Notes under the pieces: model-generated
Seen by the model: the letters and a program-made list of their open reading frames with translations, nothing else
Told to the model about the DNA's origin: nothing
Databases searched by the model: none
Position numbers and translations under genes: made by a program
Source: Bimastos eiseni
Lineage: Eukaryota; Annelida; Clitellata; Crassiclitellata; Lumbricidae
Assembly: GCA_959347315.1 (NCBI GenBank)
Contig: OY365818.1
Span: 192,001 to 256,000, forward strand
Reading direction: 5' to 3'
Length of the DNA stretch: 64,000 nucleotides
Part shown: positions 34,801-43,582 of the stretch, piece after piece
Layout: every line of letters begins with the position of its first letter
Numbering within the stretch: the first letter of the stretch is position 1

Positions 34801-37800
34801 TGAGTAACCTCTACGGTATCGCAAAGATGAGCTCGGTAGCCTACTGGTAACGTTGCCTTTGATTCGATGGTTTTGTACCGCTGCATTCGTTCCATGTCGG
34901 ACGGAATCACATGCGGCATAAACCATAAAATTTTACTGATGTTGACTTTACCAGCCACTGCTGTGGTGTCCCTGAAAATAGCATCGCCGTCGGCTTTGCG
35001 AACGAGAGCTAAAGTTTGCTTCATGCCGTAGACTATCTTATCGTAATCCTCACAGAATCCAAAAATGTGCTTCAGAGGTACTATGAAATTAAATGTGTCC
35101 TTTGCAGTTGGTTTCTGCATGAGATACGCCTGCCTTATCGCAAATCCAGAGTTGTCGACACTAGCAACAGTCGCGGCTGTATCTTTAGTCCACACTTGGT
35201 TAAGTCCTTCCACCAGCGAGAGAAGTCGTTGGGATATTTCAGCAACCCTAGCATAGTTGTGGATTGTCCCGGATGAAACACGCTTTCAATCTCTTGATTC
35301 TATAGGGAATACGAAATTCGACTAAAGAGGTGCATGAGTCCGTTGTTGACTAAAGCTACATCATCGCCATCAGCGTAAAAGGTTCCATTCGCTTTAGTCA
35401 GTCTGACTTCGAAAACCAGGTATAACTCAGCTGGATGGCTGAAAAGATCTTGAAGTTCGATGTTCACGCGAATTTCCCCAGGGCTGTTAAGATTCGCCCC
35501 CACCTCTGGTTCGTGCTCGTGTCATTCGTATCTCTCGACCGCCTCATCTATCATAGTATTTTCAGTAAATCTTAGAATATACGACTGCAGTTTTTAAATA
35601 TAGCAATAAAATATTTTAAGTCAACTTCATTCCAGATCCACGCACCAGATCTTGGATCGACGCGGCGCCACCGTTACCGGATAGTAAATTATTTATATTC
35701 GTATTTCCGTTGGGGTATATTAAATCCTTTAACACGTCCTTGCTCTGTTGGCTGAGTACGGCTGATTGCGGCGGTGGAAGATTAAACATCTTTGCCGCTG
35801 CTATATCCACCAATCGCTTTCCAGCATTGATAGCAACGGTCTTACCAACATCTATGGCCTTTTTTCAAATCTTCGTTGCAGCGTCTTTCCCAGCATTTAA
35901 TGCTGTTGCTACCTGTCTCGCCGCATTCGAGGATATCATTCTTTTGAAAAATCCTGATACTGTATCAAATATTCCAGAGCCTCCTACGACGTATATTTTA
36001 GTAAATCTTCTCTTTGTTATGACAATCATTTTATAATTGTACCATTACATTTTTATACTCTAACGCATCTATCCATTTTGTCGAAGTAACTTATCGCAGA
36101 TACCGACCACCTCGTCTCTTAATCCCGTATTTCCCGCTTTGAAGCTAGCGAATCGAAGAGTTAACATATTCACTAGCGCATTAGAGTCTTGCGGAAGAAC
36201 TACGACTCCTTCGCCCGTTGAAAACTTCCCTTGTCGCGTCGAGAGCTTTCGTTCGAGCAACTGCTTAATGATTTTTAAATATTTTGCACCTCTCGACGAT
36301 TTGGGTTTATTAGGATTTTTCGGTAAATACAAGGCACCCGTCGATTCAAGAATTTCCCAGTACTCATCCGGATCGTTTTGACTGTATATCGACTCGTTTG
36401 GTTCCTTCATCGTCATCAATTCCCTTAGCCCCGGAGTTCCCTTGTAGGTGGTATTACCCACCGTTATGTCATCTCCTTCGATCGAGATTGGGCTGTCCCC
36501 GATGTGAAGTTGACCCCCTTTAGAGTATACTCTTTATTCAGCCGCTGCACATATTCCTATTAATGCACCCGTTGCTAAGCTTGGTAATACGCTCGATAGC
36601 AGAAATTTGCCCGCAGTTGCTAGAAATGGTAAAATGGCGCCGATAAAGCCGCCTTGGACTTTGGCATTATGTATCAATTGCGATTTACTCATTTTTATAG
36701 TCGCACCCGTTCCACCCTGATACGCCTTAGTCAACTTATTAACCTGCCCCTGGCTAAGAGCTAACACGTGGTTTCCATTTAAATCGTTGTTCTTTAATCC
36801 AATGCTAACGCCGGTTCCCGCCTGTAGAGATCTTATGATTTTGTCTTTTTGTCCTTCCGAAATATTAACTTTGACATTCGTGTATCGACTCATTTTATAT
36901 AAGACTATAAAAAAATGTAAGCCTCTCTTATATGAAACTGTATCGATAATTCCTCACCTCGTAGATTAATTAGTTGGCCATTTTGATCGGTGAGAGACGT
37001 TTCCATTATCGAAATCGTGGATAAAGTGATTGGAAGATATATCAGATTCCTGGGCGTTTCGATAATCTTGTACCCAGGCCCTACATTTGGGAAAAAGGAA
37101 TAAATGATGTTATCAGTCGTTCCATTCTTATAGGATGCCCCGATAATATCGCTCGTTACCCTCAGATTACTAACACTCATTATGTCCACTATATTCTCCG
37201 ATTCCTGGTAACCCGCTAAATAACGCCGCCTGTCGAAACCGAGGACTTTTCCGATAGAGTTCAACGCCCAAAAATCAACCATGTAATTCTCGCTGTATGT
37301 ACAAAAGTCTTTAACGTATTGCTGTTTGCTTCTATCTTAATTTTGTATTCTTCGCTAACCATATCATAATGCTCGTTTTCTTTCATGATTCTCTGGACAT
37401 ATTCGTTAATATCTGTTATTTCATGGCAATCTTTGGGGATGGTTATAGTAACCCACATAACTCCACCATTCGGCGAATACGAAAAGTTGTTGTTAGTCTC
37501 ATAGATGTTTGGGAATGAAAAATATGTTTCCAGTTGGCCGGGGCCATCTCGTACTTTTTATCTTTATCGAACTGAATCAACGGATTGAATCGAGTCCTTA
37601 TTCGCGAACTCTTATCACCCAATAATATGTAAAACGATGACTTTGGCTCTGTGTAACGAGCGATCCTTTCAGTGTAGTCTGCAATTTTTTGTAGAAGCGA
37701 TTCCATTTTAATAATATAGAAGATTTTTTTTATATTGAAATGTAGAATTCATCGGTACCGCATCTATACTTGCCGTTATTCTTATTACTAGTCTGATCTA

Positions 37801-38127
37801 TCACCACAAATCCATATGGTTGCTCCCAGGCTGTTTCACAAAATGGCGGACGTTCTGACCAGGGGCTTTGGTTTGTGCATGAATTGTGGCTCATTTTTCA
37901 ATTTTATGGTGGCCTATTTGATTGGTATTAGAGCCATGATGTGGGTTGTTGTGATTTTTGGTGATTTTGTAACCTAATTATAGGTTAATAATAGGTTTTA
38001 TAACCTATTAGGTGGTGAATTGACCATAATATTGGTCAATTATCCCAGGTAGCTCACTTTTCTACTACTGCTGACAATAATTACAATTAATTATAATATA
38101 GAAGATTTTTTTATATTGAAATGTAGA

Positions 38128-38164
<37 letters not shown>

Positions 38165-39223
38165 GGCCTGCCTCAGTTGGAAGATGGTCATAGCAAGTGT
38201 GAGGATGCTGTCTTGCTGTCTCTATAATCATAAGGTCATAACGCATGATTATACCAAAGTGGAAAGATGGTCTCAGCAATTGGGTGGGAATTTTTTTTGG
38301 AATGAGAATTAACATTTGTAAATAGCGCCAGTGGGAAGATGGCCCCTGTTAGATGTGTGGGAGGTTATACTTCGTTTTGAAATGAGAGATCGTATAAATA
38401 TTCACACTGGGAATATGGTCCTAGCATATTTGGGGAGGTTAATGCGCTTAGATCTAATAATATCATGGCACAATAAATTCATACTTATATCTTCCTTGAA
38501 ACGATTTTCATAATCCTGGCCAGCGTTGATGTTGACTGTCTGTCATCCGTTAACTGTTCTTTTGTGACTGTTTAGATGTAGGCTAAACGAGGGCCACGCA
38601 AGGCGCGACGGAAATCAGGACATTTGATTAGAGTATGAAATAAAATTCTCTTTTCGGTGAATAATAAATTGACGAAGATGAGGACGACGACGCAGATGAT
38701 GACTAGGATTTTAACTTTACTTAGGAGTGGGGCAGTGGGCCAATGGATCGGAAGACCATGTGATGTACCTTGAACTGAAGAAGTCGTGTTTCATACATTT
38801 CTTGTAACTCTTGCAGCTTAAATTCCTTTTCCTGAAGTTCCTTCTCTTTAGCTATCACAAAAATCAAATATTTGGACTTAAACAAACGAGTGTTCTAACA
38901 CATAAGGTGTAAGACATTTAGCTGTTAGTATAAATATCTTTAAAGTCTCATATTCTGTAAATTGAAATTGCTATTCTATTTTGGCATTTAGCCAAGCCAA
39001 CATTTTGACTATTTTGCCTATTAATTTTGACCTACACTTTTTTCATTACATTAATTTGGCTACTATAGTTACTATACTGTGACTGTTGCAGCCAATGGAA
39101 TTGTTGGCTTCTTAGGTGTCTTCTGTTTCAAGTAGTAATTTGATATATTGAATAACTTACACGCTTCGATGAAGTGTGTGATGATAATGTGGGTTCCCTT
39201 TTGATGGAGGTTATAGATGTACC
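26300..39223 (-). CDS. Universal stress protein (UspA-like), C-terminal three exons
   Basis: Exons on the minus strand: 39161-39223, 38769-38851 and 26300-26497 (TGA at 26300). Phases agree (1, 1, 0) and donors and acceptors are GT-AG, including a GTAAGT donor after 39161. The peptide has the YIYNLHQKGTHIIITHFIEA strand-helix segment, a charged helix (KEKELQEKEFKLQELQEMYE), then GSPGEFILKVAKEEDVNMII, MGARGLGKLRKTILGSVSDH and VPVLIF. The G-x-R-G-L-G and GSVSDHV motifs are the ATP-loop signature of Usp proteins, which act in the cytosol in stress responses. The N-terminal exon with the first strand was not found between 39224 and the gap at 41120. The last intron is 12.3 kb because a Polinton has inserted into it; the splice sites on both sides are intact, so the gene could still be expressed. 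Confidence 0.82.
26619..27011. repeat. Foldback: 79-bp perfect inverted repeat with AT-rich loop
   Basis: Arms 26619-26697 and 26933-27011 are exact reverse complements and continue into (AT)n on the inner side. About 235 bases separate them. The right arm ends 35 bases before the Polinton terminus. Confidence 0.85.
26946..27044 (+). CDS. Short ORF with a signal-peptide-like start (32 aa, doubtful)
   Basis: ATG at 26946 opens MEYRLILVFTQSILLIFTLC, followed by SLEEEVVLLRQD and TGA just before the Polinton end. The hydrophobic core and basic start look like a secretory signal. The same start codon and first 21 codons exist in the inverted arm on the minus strand. No downstream exon was found; it may be a relic or chance. 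Confidence 0.25.
   Translation: MEYRLILVFTQSILLIFTLCSLEEEVVLLRQD
27046..27268 (+). repeat. Polinton left terminal inverted repeat
   Basis: Matches the reverse complement of 37844-38069 at most positions, from AGTAGTAGG to CGTCCGCCA, with scattered substitutions and a 3-bp indel. The divergence between the two repeats shows the insertion is not recent. Confidence 0.92.
27309..27442 (+). promoter_or_regulatory. Putative Polinton polymerase promoter: three AP-1-type sites and a TATA box
   Basis: TGAGTCA occurs at 27309-27315 and 27397-27403 and its complement TGACTCA at 27358-27364. Two of these lie in a duplicated TTCCAATAGTTTCG-type block. TATATAAA at 27435-27442 is 38 bases before the polymerase ATG at 27480, so a short leader is implied. 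Function is inferred. Confidence 0.45.
27480..31295 (+). pseudogene. Protein-primed DNA polymerase B of Polinton (broken)
   Basis: About 1,200 codons in at least six frame segments (27480-28315, 28310-28732, 28729-28995, 29031-29243, 29494-30933, 30930-31295). The first segment opens with a SAP-like helix pair (VIELRKIAKQSGIVGYTRLR). Exonuclease motifs follow: YADFKSF (28882-28902), where the family's catalytic Glu is Lys (codon AAA at 28894), LSGYDRHLFV (29325-29354) and FIDSFIFMASSLD. The polymerase domain keeps YLDANNLYGWAM, LMNNSFIGKT and FTDTDSF (30811-30831), the palm Asp residues included. A Cys-containing segment before GYRNIESLNKRTEYC that relatives usually have seems lost. In-frame stops include a TAG near 29384. 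The intact form replicates linear viral or transposon DNA from a terminal protein. This copy cannot make a full enzyme. Confidence 0.9.
31298..31719 (+). pseudogene. Adenain-like cysteine protease of Polinton (broken)
   Basis: Begins in frame with NIALSNVDLIEAARKLN and keeps LRDELPKRPRSNECGILNLD, then GKGTHW with the catalytic His (CAC at 31496). A frameshift near 31510-31525 is followed by IYFDSYELPP, a TGA near 31582 and VYCGHLCLYVLKK with the catalytic Cys. In adenoviruses and Polintons this enzyme matures capsid proteins; here the reading frame is interrupted twice. It follows the polymerase directly, as is common in these elements. The first codon is not an ATG, so the true start is unclear. 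Confidence 0.8.
31720..31812. repeat. Two (AT)n runs
   Basis: (AT)n at about 31724-31752 and 31780-31811, separated by a short unique piece, between the protease and fibre-like genes. Confidence 0.9.
31814..33007 (+). pseudogene. Fibre-like Polinton protein with two discoidin-like domains (broken)
   Basis: Starts MPVDKFGRTETGSTQ at 31814, shifts frame near 31865-31875, and continues RDGTNAMDGDLEMSGNSIKG, a phage- and virus-type fibre shaft start. Two similar galactose-binding (F5/8C-like) domains follow. The first runs about 32075-32500 (WKVQVTNDGIVFTDI, YAYWRFHIIST). The second runs about 32590-33000 (WVSEISTTMEAWISIEHPP, then, after a frameshift near 32750, VRIWKIGLRGRKNNERISVW and KYQTYRLACL). 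Such domains bind carbohydrates or lipids, so a host-attachment role is inferred from the architecture only. The downstream start at 32997 overlaps this gene's stop. Confidence 0.6.
32997..33556 (+). pseudogene. Conserved Polinton-type protein, function unknown
   Basis: ATG at 32997 overlaps the preceding stop. Reads FESWGISPDHVFGKIVGYG, KMYPKLLTAYGSTDITTGF, NPIDPLALI and SIFIGSKPSV before a TAA at 33465; the frame then continues RVEDVVLLERTEVRKRERRL to a TAA at 33554, so the first stop looks like a nonsense change. No catalytic motif is visible. The place between fibre-like and capsid genes fits a structural or DNA-binding role, but that is a guess. Confidence 0.5.
33604..33914 (-). pseudogene. 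Small conserved Polinton-type protein, unknown
   Basis: On the minus strand an ATG near 33914 opens MGTRKFIDFETLEEDVVYTV, then a TAA, then YGTVGYFYMITVEAPDETEY through DLVV to the 33604 end. About 100 codons with one in-frame stop. No known domain recognised. Confidence 0.4.
33930..34277 (-). pseudogene. SAP-like plus NUMOD1-like small protein of Polinton (broken)
   Basis: ATG at 34277 opens MKLPQLILLLKENGIKSSYM NKPEMLRILVEKGI, a SAP/HeH-like two-helix start, then a TGA. The frame continues to NPIRVEILDTDTNETVVYPS, a TAG, then YKVSMALKVGANTIRRSNGN and WRNRHEIKM to the TAA at 33930. The second half resembles NUMOD1, a DNA-binding helix-turn-helix module known from homing endonucleases. About 116 codons, two in-frame stops. 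DNA binding is inferred; no nuclease domain is present. Confidence 0.5.
34302..35560 (-). pseudogene. Hexon-like major capsid protein of Polinton (broken)
   Basis: Minus-strand segments read MIDEAVERYE, a TGA, then LNSPGEIRVNIELQDLF, LVNNGLMHLFSRISYSL (35300-35503), FIVPLKHIFGFCEDYDKIVY and TTFSWRLSVKT (34761-35213), then in another frame CDIKNMYVMMNQERYPAVDY and NLSFPNQQFW, and last ITPADYKDLYPLFVFDVSKQ to the TAA at 34302. About 415 codons over several frame segments. A basic strand followed by hydrophobic IIVGFQ and the NMYVMMNQ strand resembles the second jelly roll of double-jelly-roll capsid proteins, and its place in the late gene block fits. A structure prediction of the pieces would settle the fold. 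Confidence 0.55.
35616..36029 (-). pseudogene. Small Polinton-type structural candidate (broken)
   Basis: Reads KIYVVGGSGIFDTVSGFFKR, MISSNAARQVATALNAGKDA, a stop, then KKAIDVGKTVAINAGKRLVD, LSGNGGAASIQDLVRGSGMK to the end at 35616. Gly-rich hydrophobic start and Ala-rich amphipathic helices suggest a minor virion component. Family not named with certainty. Confidence 0.45.
36069..36530 (-). pseudogene. Conserved Polinton-type protein, unknown
   Basis: An open minus-strand frame runs from about 36530 (EYTLKGGQLHIGDSPISIEG) through TTYKGTPGLRELMTMKEPNE, PKSSRGAKYLKIIKQLLERK and LPQDSNALVNMLTLRFASFK to the stop at 36069. The only ATG inside lies well downstream (36461), and the reading overlaps the end of the neighbour, so the 5' end seems lost. 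No enzyme motif. Confidence 0.5.
36534..36893 (-). CDS. Small capsid-type protein with hydrophobic C-terminus, intact frame
   Basis: A 119-residue frame without interruption: MSRYTNVKVNISEGQKDKII, SLQAGTGVSIGLKNNDLNGN, two similar Gly-Thr-Gly blocks (LQAGTGVSI and YQGGTGATI), then a hydrophobic stretch GGFIGAILPFLATAGKFLLS ending GICAAAE. The pattern resembles minor core or membrane-active proteins of adenovirus-like particles. It may be shortened at the C-terminus relative to its family. It is the only Polinton gene here that looks undamaged. Confidence 0.5.
   Translation of the reverse strand: MSRYTNVKVNISEGQKDKIIRSLQAGTGVSIGLKNNDLNGNHVLALSQGQVNKLTKAYQGGTGATIKMSKSQLIHNAKVQGGFIGAILPFLATAGKFLLSSVLPSLATGALIGICAAAE
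36905..37706 (-). pseudogene. Penton-like minor capsid protein of Polinton (broken)
   Basis: ATG at 37706 opens MESLLQKIADYTERIARYTE, with RTRFNPLIQFDKDKKYEMAP. Frame changes near 37445 and 37270 lead through DCHEITDINEYVQRIMKENE and VLGFDRRRYLAGYQESENIV to SFFPNVGPGYKIIETPRNLI and LINLRGEELSIQFHIREAY. The beta-rich sequence and about 265-codon length fit the single-jelly-roll penton-type protein of Polintons; assignment is by pattern only. It is the first gene of the leftward block; TATAAAAAA lies about 20-25 bases upstream of its ATG. Confidence 0.5.
37730..37843 (-). pseudogene. Possible C-terminal scrap of the packaging ATPase
   Basis: A 37-codon minus-strand reading, CETAWEQPYGFVVIDQTSNK followed by NNGKYRCGTDEFYISI and TAA, abuts the inner edge of the right inverted repeat. 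PYGFVVID followed by polar residues resembles the last strand of FtsK/HerA-type packaging ATPases, but it is too short for a firm call. Confidence 0.3.
37844..38069 (-). repeat. Polinton right terminal inverted repeat
   Basis: Reverse complement of the left repeat, from TGGCGGACG to CTACTACT at the outer end, with scattered differences. Confidence 0.92.
38093..38128. repeat. Copy of internal Polinton sequence outside the right TIR
   Basis: TAATATAGAAGATTTTTTT and ATATTGAAATGTAGAAT repeat 37712-37748 with one T fewer, although this copy lies 24 bases beyond the element end. It runs into an (AT)n tract. Confidence 0.75.
38170..38440. repeat. Four diverged copies of a 75-85-bp unit
   Basis: The core AGTTGGAAGATGGTC..AGCA recurs near 38172, 38257, 38328 and 38406 with one to several changes, each followed by a G-rich stretch. 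It lies in the stress-protein intron. Confidence 0.6.
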
Positions 39224-40515
39224 CTGTTGGAATGAAAACACAGGTTCATTTAAAACTACCTGTGAGCAACCAGAGAGATAGACAGATTGATAGACTGAGA
39301 CAGACAGACAGATAAATAGACGGACAGAGGTATATAGGTAGACAGATTGTTAGGAAGAAACAGAGAGCCACAGGTGACTATACATGTAGTCACAAAATAA
39401 AACCCAAGAAGTAACTCCACATAATTATCTCTTTGCAGCAGCAGCAACAGTTCCTTGATTTCGATTGGCAGTGAAGCCATTCTGGTCTTAACAATAGAAT
39501 AGAAAAGAAGGCCATTCATATAAGAAGCACCTGCGAAAGTAGGAGGGAGAGAGAGAGAGAGAGAATGAGTGGGAGAGGCGTTGGCACCAATTCAATTACA
39601 GGGTACTTTATCCAGACTATGCTAATCGGGTTTGAGGATAATTAAACTAATCACAAAGATAGTAATTTCCTGAGGAACGAACTGGTCACCTGCAGCCTCA
39701 GAGACACCAGGTCGACAGACAGATAGACAGACAGACAGACAGACAGGCAGACAGACAGACAGACAGATGGACAGACAGAAAGACAGAAAGACAGACAGAT
39801 AGACAGACAGTTAGACAGACAGACTTAGTTGAACATCTCGGCATGGTTCCTATGCAGATGGATTGGTGCTATTGAGTGTCTGCTACCTGCGAGGAGACGG
39901 GTGACGCTACACCTGGCTTTATTTACGATGCTGACCGGGTATTTCCGTTTATGCGAACCAAAGAATGAAAGTGTTGTGTTTCCAGGCAACCTTGGATGAA
40001 ATAATGCAGAAATTGATTAAAAATCTTCATTTGTGAGTAAGGATAAATTCACTAAGTAGGTATGTATAAATAAATTTAGAGAGATTCAAATTAAAGCGGA
40101 ACAGATACATGCACGGAATTATATAATCATTATCTGAGAAAAGCTTGGTGCGTTATCCGTTCTTTATTAAAAGCAATAACTGCGACTTAGGCATTTATTG
40201 GTGCCGTAACTTTATTTAGCCTGGGTTTTCGCTTTTTCTCACATTCACTTATGTTTATTTGTCCTAAGTTCAATCACAATTGACATTTGATGACGTTCAA
40301 TTCTAGCTGAAGTTACATTAATATCTTTCATTGGTCTCAGTTTGACGCAAGTTGAGGTTTATTATTAAGCAGTCTGAGCTTAGCTTTAATTTATTTTCAA
40401 CACAATAGCTTCTCTGGGTCGAGACACATTCGAATGAACAATTGACCCTAAAGTGCATCTCCTTTTGTTTCATTTGTCATTGACGACCCTGTACCAGTAT
40501 AAGCCTACTTATAAC

Positions 40516-40649
40516 CAGTGTTGTATGCAAGACTTGAAGCTTCAAGACCAGGACGAGACCGAGACAGTGAGGTGCCAAGATCGAGACACTAAAAAACTGT
40601 TTCGAGACGTCTCGAGACCGAGACACTGTCTCGAGACCATACAACTCTG
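40516..40649. mobile_element. 134-bp hAT-type MITE candidate
   Basis: Ends share CAGWGTTGTATG as inverted repeats (40516-40527 and 40638-40649). Flanking octamers CTTATAAC (40508-40515) and CCTATGAC (40650-40657) agree at six of eight bases. Inside are CGAGAC repeats and the 14-bp palindrome TCGAGACGTCTCGA. Confidence 0.55.
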
Positions 40650-41119
40650 CCTATGACTGTATATTCATGATGAACTGTCGTTCAACTAATGGAAAATAGT
40701 TATTTTTTATATTTTGCATTCACTCTATTTTTGAAAAGATTAATTAAATTGGGGAAAAATAAGACAGAAATCATCCGGAATAGAAGAACCAGTGAGGTCA
40801 GAGAGACGAAAGTGGCGAATATCGTCTAGAATAGAAGCAGACATTGGTTCCGTGAGTACAGTAAAGGCAGTTCAGTCAGTCCATCGGATGGGGTTTTAAC
40901 ATAGAATCGACCAGAGCCAGAGTGGAAGTTCCTTCCGATCTCCAGATGACGGAGGGTTATATGAAACGGAGCCAGAAGGGTAATCGATCTAAGAGAATAG
41001 ACCTCTATAATATCCTGGTCGTCTGCGAAATTATACCGATTGCGTTCTGTCAGATGTACATTAGTGATATCTAGAACGTTCAGCTTCCTATGGCAAACAG
41101 CAGCAACTGTCAATAAAAC

Positions 41120-41319
41120 NNNNNNNNNNNNNNNNNNNNNNNNNNNNNNNNNNNNNNNNNNNNNNNNNNNNNNNNNNNNNNNNNNNNNNNNNNNNNNNNN
41201 NNNNNNNNNNNNNNNNNNNNNNNNNNNNNNNNNNNNNNNNNNNNNNNNNNNNNNNNNNNNNNNNNNNNNNNNNNNNNNNNNNNNNNNNNNNNNNNNNNNN
41301 NNNNNNNNNNNNNNNNNNN
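41120..41319. other. Assembly gap, 200 N
   Basis: Exactly 200 N; true size unknown. It is followed directly by TCTG repeats. Confidence 0.98.
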
Positions 41320-41751
41320 GTCTGTCTCTGTCTGTATGTATGTCTGTCTGCTTGTCTGTGTTTGGACGGCTGCTTGTGAATGTCTCTTGGGTTGTAAGCA
41401 GAGCGCCTCATTTTTATTTTTGTTGCACCTTTTGCTCTTTGCTGCCTTGTAGCCTTGGCTATAGGGATCCTCTGGTCAATTGTGATGTGTCTCTGATGAT
41501 GTCGGTAGACTTTGGAGGATTGTCGGTGGCGGCAGAGGCGCTATCGTAGTACACCTTACTTGCGGGAATAACCGTACGTACCTTATAGAAAGTAATAGCA
41601 TGCATGCGTTCCTCATATAGATTGTTGGATTAATCTGGATGCTGTTCACATTCTCAAAGTAGATGGGTTCAAATTCTCTTCTATTTCTCCTCATTTTTTC
41701 ATCCTCATCATAATCAATTCTCTCAGTTGCTAGTCAGCTTTGCATTGGTGG

Positions 41752-43582
41752 AGGTGAGGGGGAGGTTCTGGGATGAGAGGGGAGGTTCTGGGATGAGAGG
41801 GGAGGTTCTGGGATGAGAGGGGAGGTTCTGGGATGAGAGGGAGGTTCTGGGATGAGAGGGAGGTTCTGGGATGAGAGGGGAGGTTCTGGGATGAGAGGGG
41901 AGGTTCTGGGATGAGAGGGGAGGTTCTGGGATGAGAGGGGAGGTTCTGGGATGAGAGGGGAGGTTCTGGGATGAGAGGGGAGGTTCTGGGATGAGAGGGA
42001 GGTTCTGGGATGAGAGGGGAGGTTCTGGGATGAGAGGGGAGGTTCTGGGATGAGAGGGGAGGTTCTGGGATGAGAGGGGAGGTTCTGGGATGAGAGGGAG
42101 GTTCTGGGATGAGAGGGGAGGTTCTGGGATGAGAGGAGGTTCTGGGGTGAGGCGAGGTTCTGGGATGAGAGGGGAGGTTCTGGGATGAGAGGGAAGTTCT
42201 GGGATGAGAGGGGAGGTTCTGGGATGAGAGGAGGTTCTGGGGTGAGGCGAGGTTCTGGGATGAGAGGGGAGGTTCTGGGATGAGAGGGGAGGTTCTGGGA
42301 TGAGAGGGAGGTTCTGGGATGAGAGGGGAGGTTCTGGGATGAGAGGAGGTTCTGGGATGAGAGAGGAGGTTCTGGGGTGAGGCGAGGTTCTGGGGTGAGG
42401 CGAGGTTCTGGGATGAGAGGGGAGGTTCTGGGATGAGAGGGAGGTTCTGGGATTAGAGGAGGTTCTGGGGTGAGGCGAGGTTCTGGGATGAGAGGGGAGG
42501 TTCTGGGATGAGAGGGAGGTTCTGGGATGAGAGGGGAGGTTCTGGGATGAGAGGAGGTTCTGGGGTGAGGCGAGGTTCTGGGATGAGAGGGGAGGTTCTG
42601 GGATGAGAGGGAGGTTCTGGGATGAGAGGGGAGGTTCTGGGATGAGAGGAGGTTCTGGGGTGAGGCGAGGTTCTGGGATGAGAGGGGAGGTTCAGGGATG
42701 AGAGGGGAGGTTCTGGGATGAGAGGGGAGGTTCTGGGATGAGAGGCGAGGTTCTGGGATGAGAGGGGAGGTTCTGGGATGAGAGGGGAGGTTCTGGGATG
42801 AGAGGGGAGGTTCTGGGATGAGAGGAGGTTCTGGGGTGAGGCGAGGTTCTGGGATGAGAGGGGAGGTTCTGGGATGAGAGGGGAGGTTCTGGGATGAGAG
42901 GGGAGGTTCTGGGATGAGAGGGGAGGTTCCGGGATGAGAGGGAGGTTCTGGGATGAGAGGGGAGGTTCTGGGATGAGAGAGGAGGTTCTGGGGTGAGGCG
43001 AGGTTCTGGGGTGAGGCGAGGTTCTGGGATGAGAGGGGAGGTTCTGGGATGAGAGGGAGGTTCTGGGGTGAGGCGAGGTTCTGGGATGAGAGGGGAGGTT
43101 CTGGGATGAGAGGGAGGTTCTGGGATGAGAGGGGAGGTTCTGGGATGAGAGGAGGTTCTGGGATGAGAGGGGAGGTTCTGGGATGAGAGGGGAGGTTCTG
43201 GGATGAGAGGGGAGGTTCTGGGATGAGAGGGAGGTTCTGGGATGAGAGGGAAGGTTCTGGGATGAGAGGGAGGTTCTGGGATGAGAGGGGAGGTTCTGGG
43301 ATGAGAGGGAGGTTCTGGGATGAGAGGGGAGGTTCTGGGATGAGAGGAGGTTCTGGGGTGAGGCGAGGTTCTGGGATGAGAGGGAGGTTCTGGGATGAGA
43401 GGGGAGGTTCTGCGGTGAGAGGAGGTTCTGGGATGAGAGGGAGGTTCTGGGATGAGGGGGGAGGTTCTGGGGTGAGAGGAGGTTCTGGGGTGAGGCGAGG
43501 TTCTGGGATGAGAGGAGGTTCTGGGGTGAGGCGAGGTTCTGGAATGAGAGGGAGGTTCTGAGATGAGAGGAGGTTCTGGGAT
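41752..43582. repeat. G-rich 20-bp minisatellite (GAGGGGAGGTTCTGGGATGA)
   Basis: About 90 copies over 1.83 kb, with 18- and 19-base variants that lack one or two G and a GGTGAGGCGAGG variant. Nearly all purine except TTCT and T. Long readings on the minus strand (Pro/Ser-rich) arise only from the repeat. Confidence 0.97.

Larger units (their letters stand above)
27046..38069. mobile_element. Polinton/Maverick element, degenerate, 11.0 kb
   Basis: Terminal inverted repeats of about 225 bp start with AGTAGTAG. The six bases outside them are ACTGAC (27040-27045) and GCTGAC (38070-38075), a one-mismatch 6-bp target duplication, as known for Polintons. Genes on the left half run rightwards (polymerase, protease, fibre-like, hypothetical); those on the right half run leftwards (penton-like, small capsid-type, conserved unknowns, hexon-like, SAP/NUMOD1-like). 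Nearly all carry frameshifts or stops. No integrase is present and the packaging ATPase is at most a C-terminal scrap, so the element is shorter than the usual 15-20 kb and cannot move by itself. It lies in the last intron of the universal stress protein gene. Confidence 0.92.

Noticed and set aside
40826..41113. 95-codon minus-strand reading as the missing stress-protein N-terminus
   Set aside because: It contains PSDG but not the hydrophobic strand and VDGS-type start of Usp proteins, and it does not join in phase with 39223.
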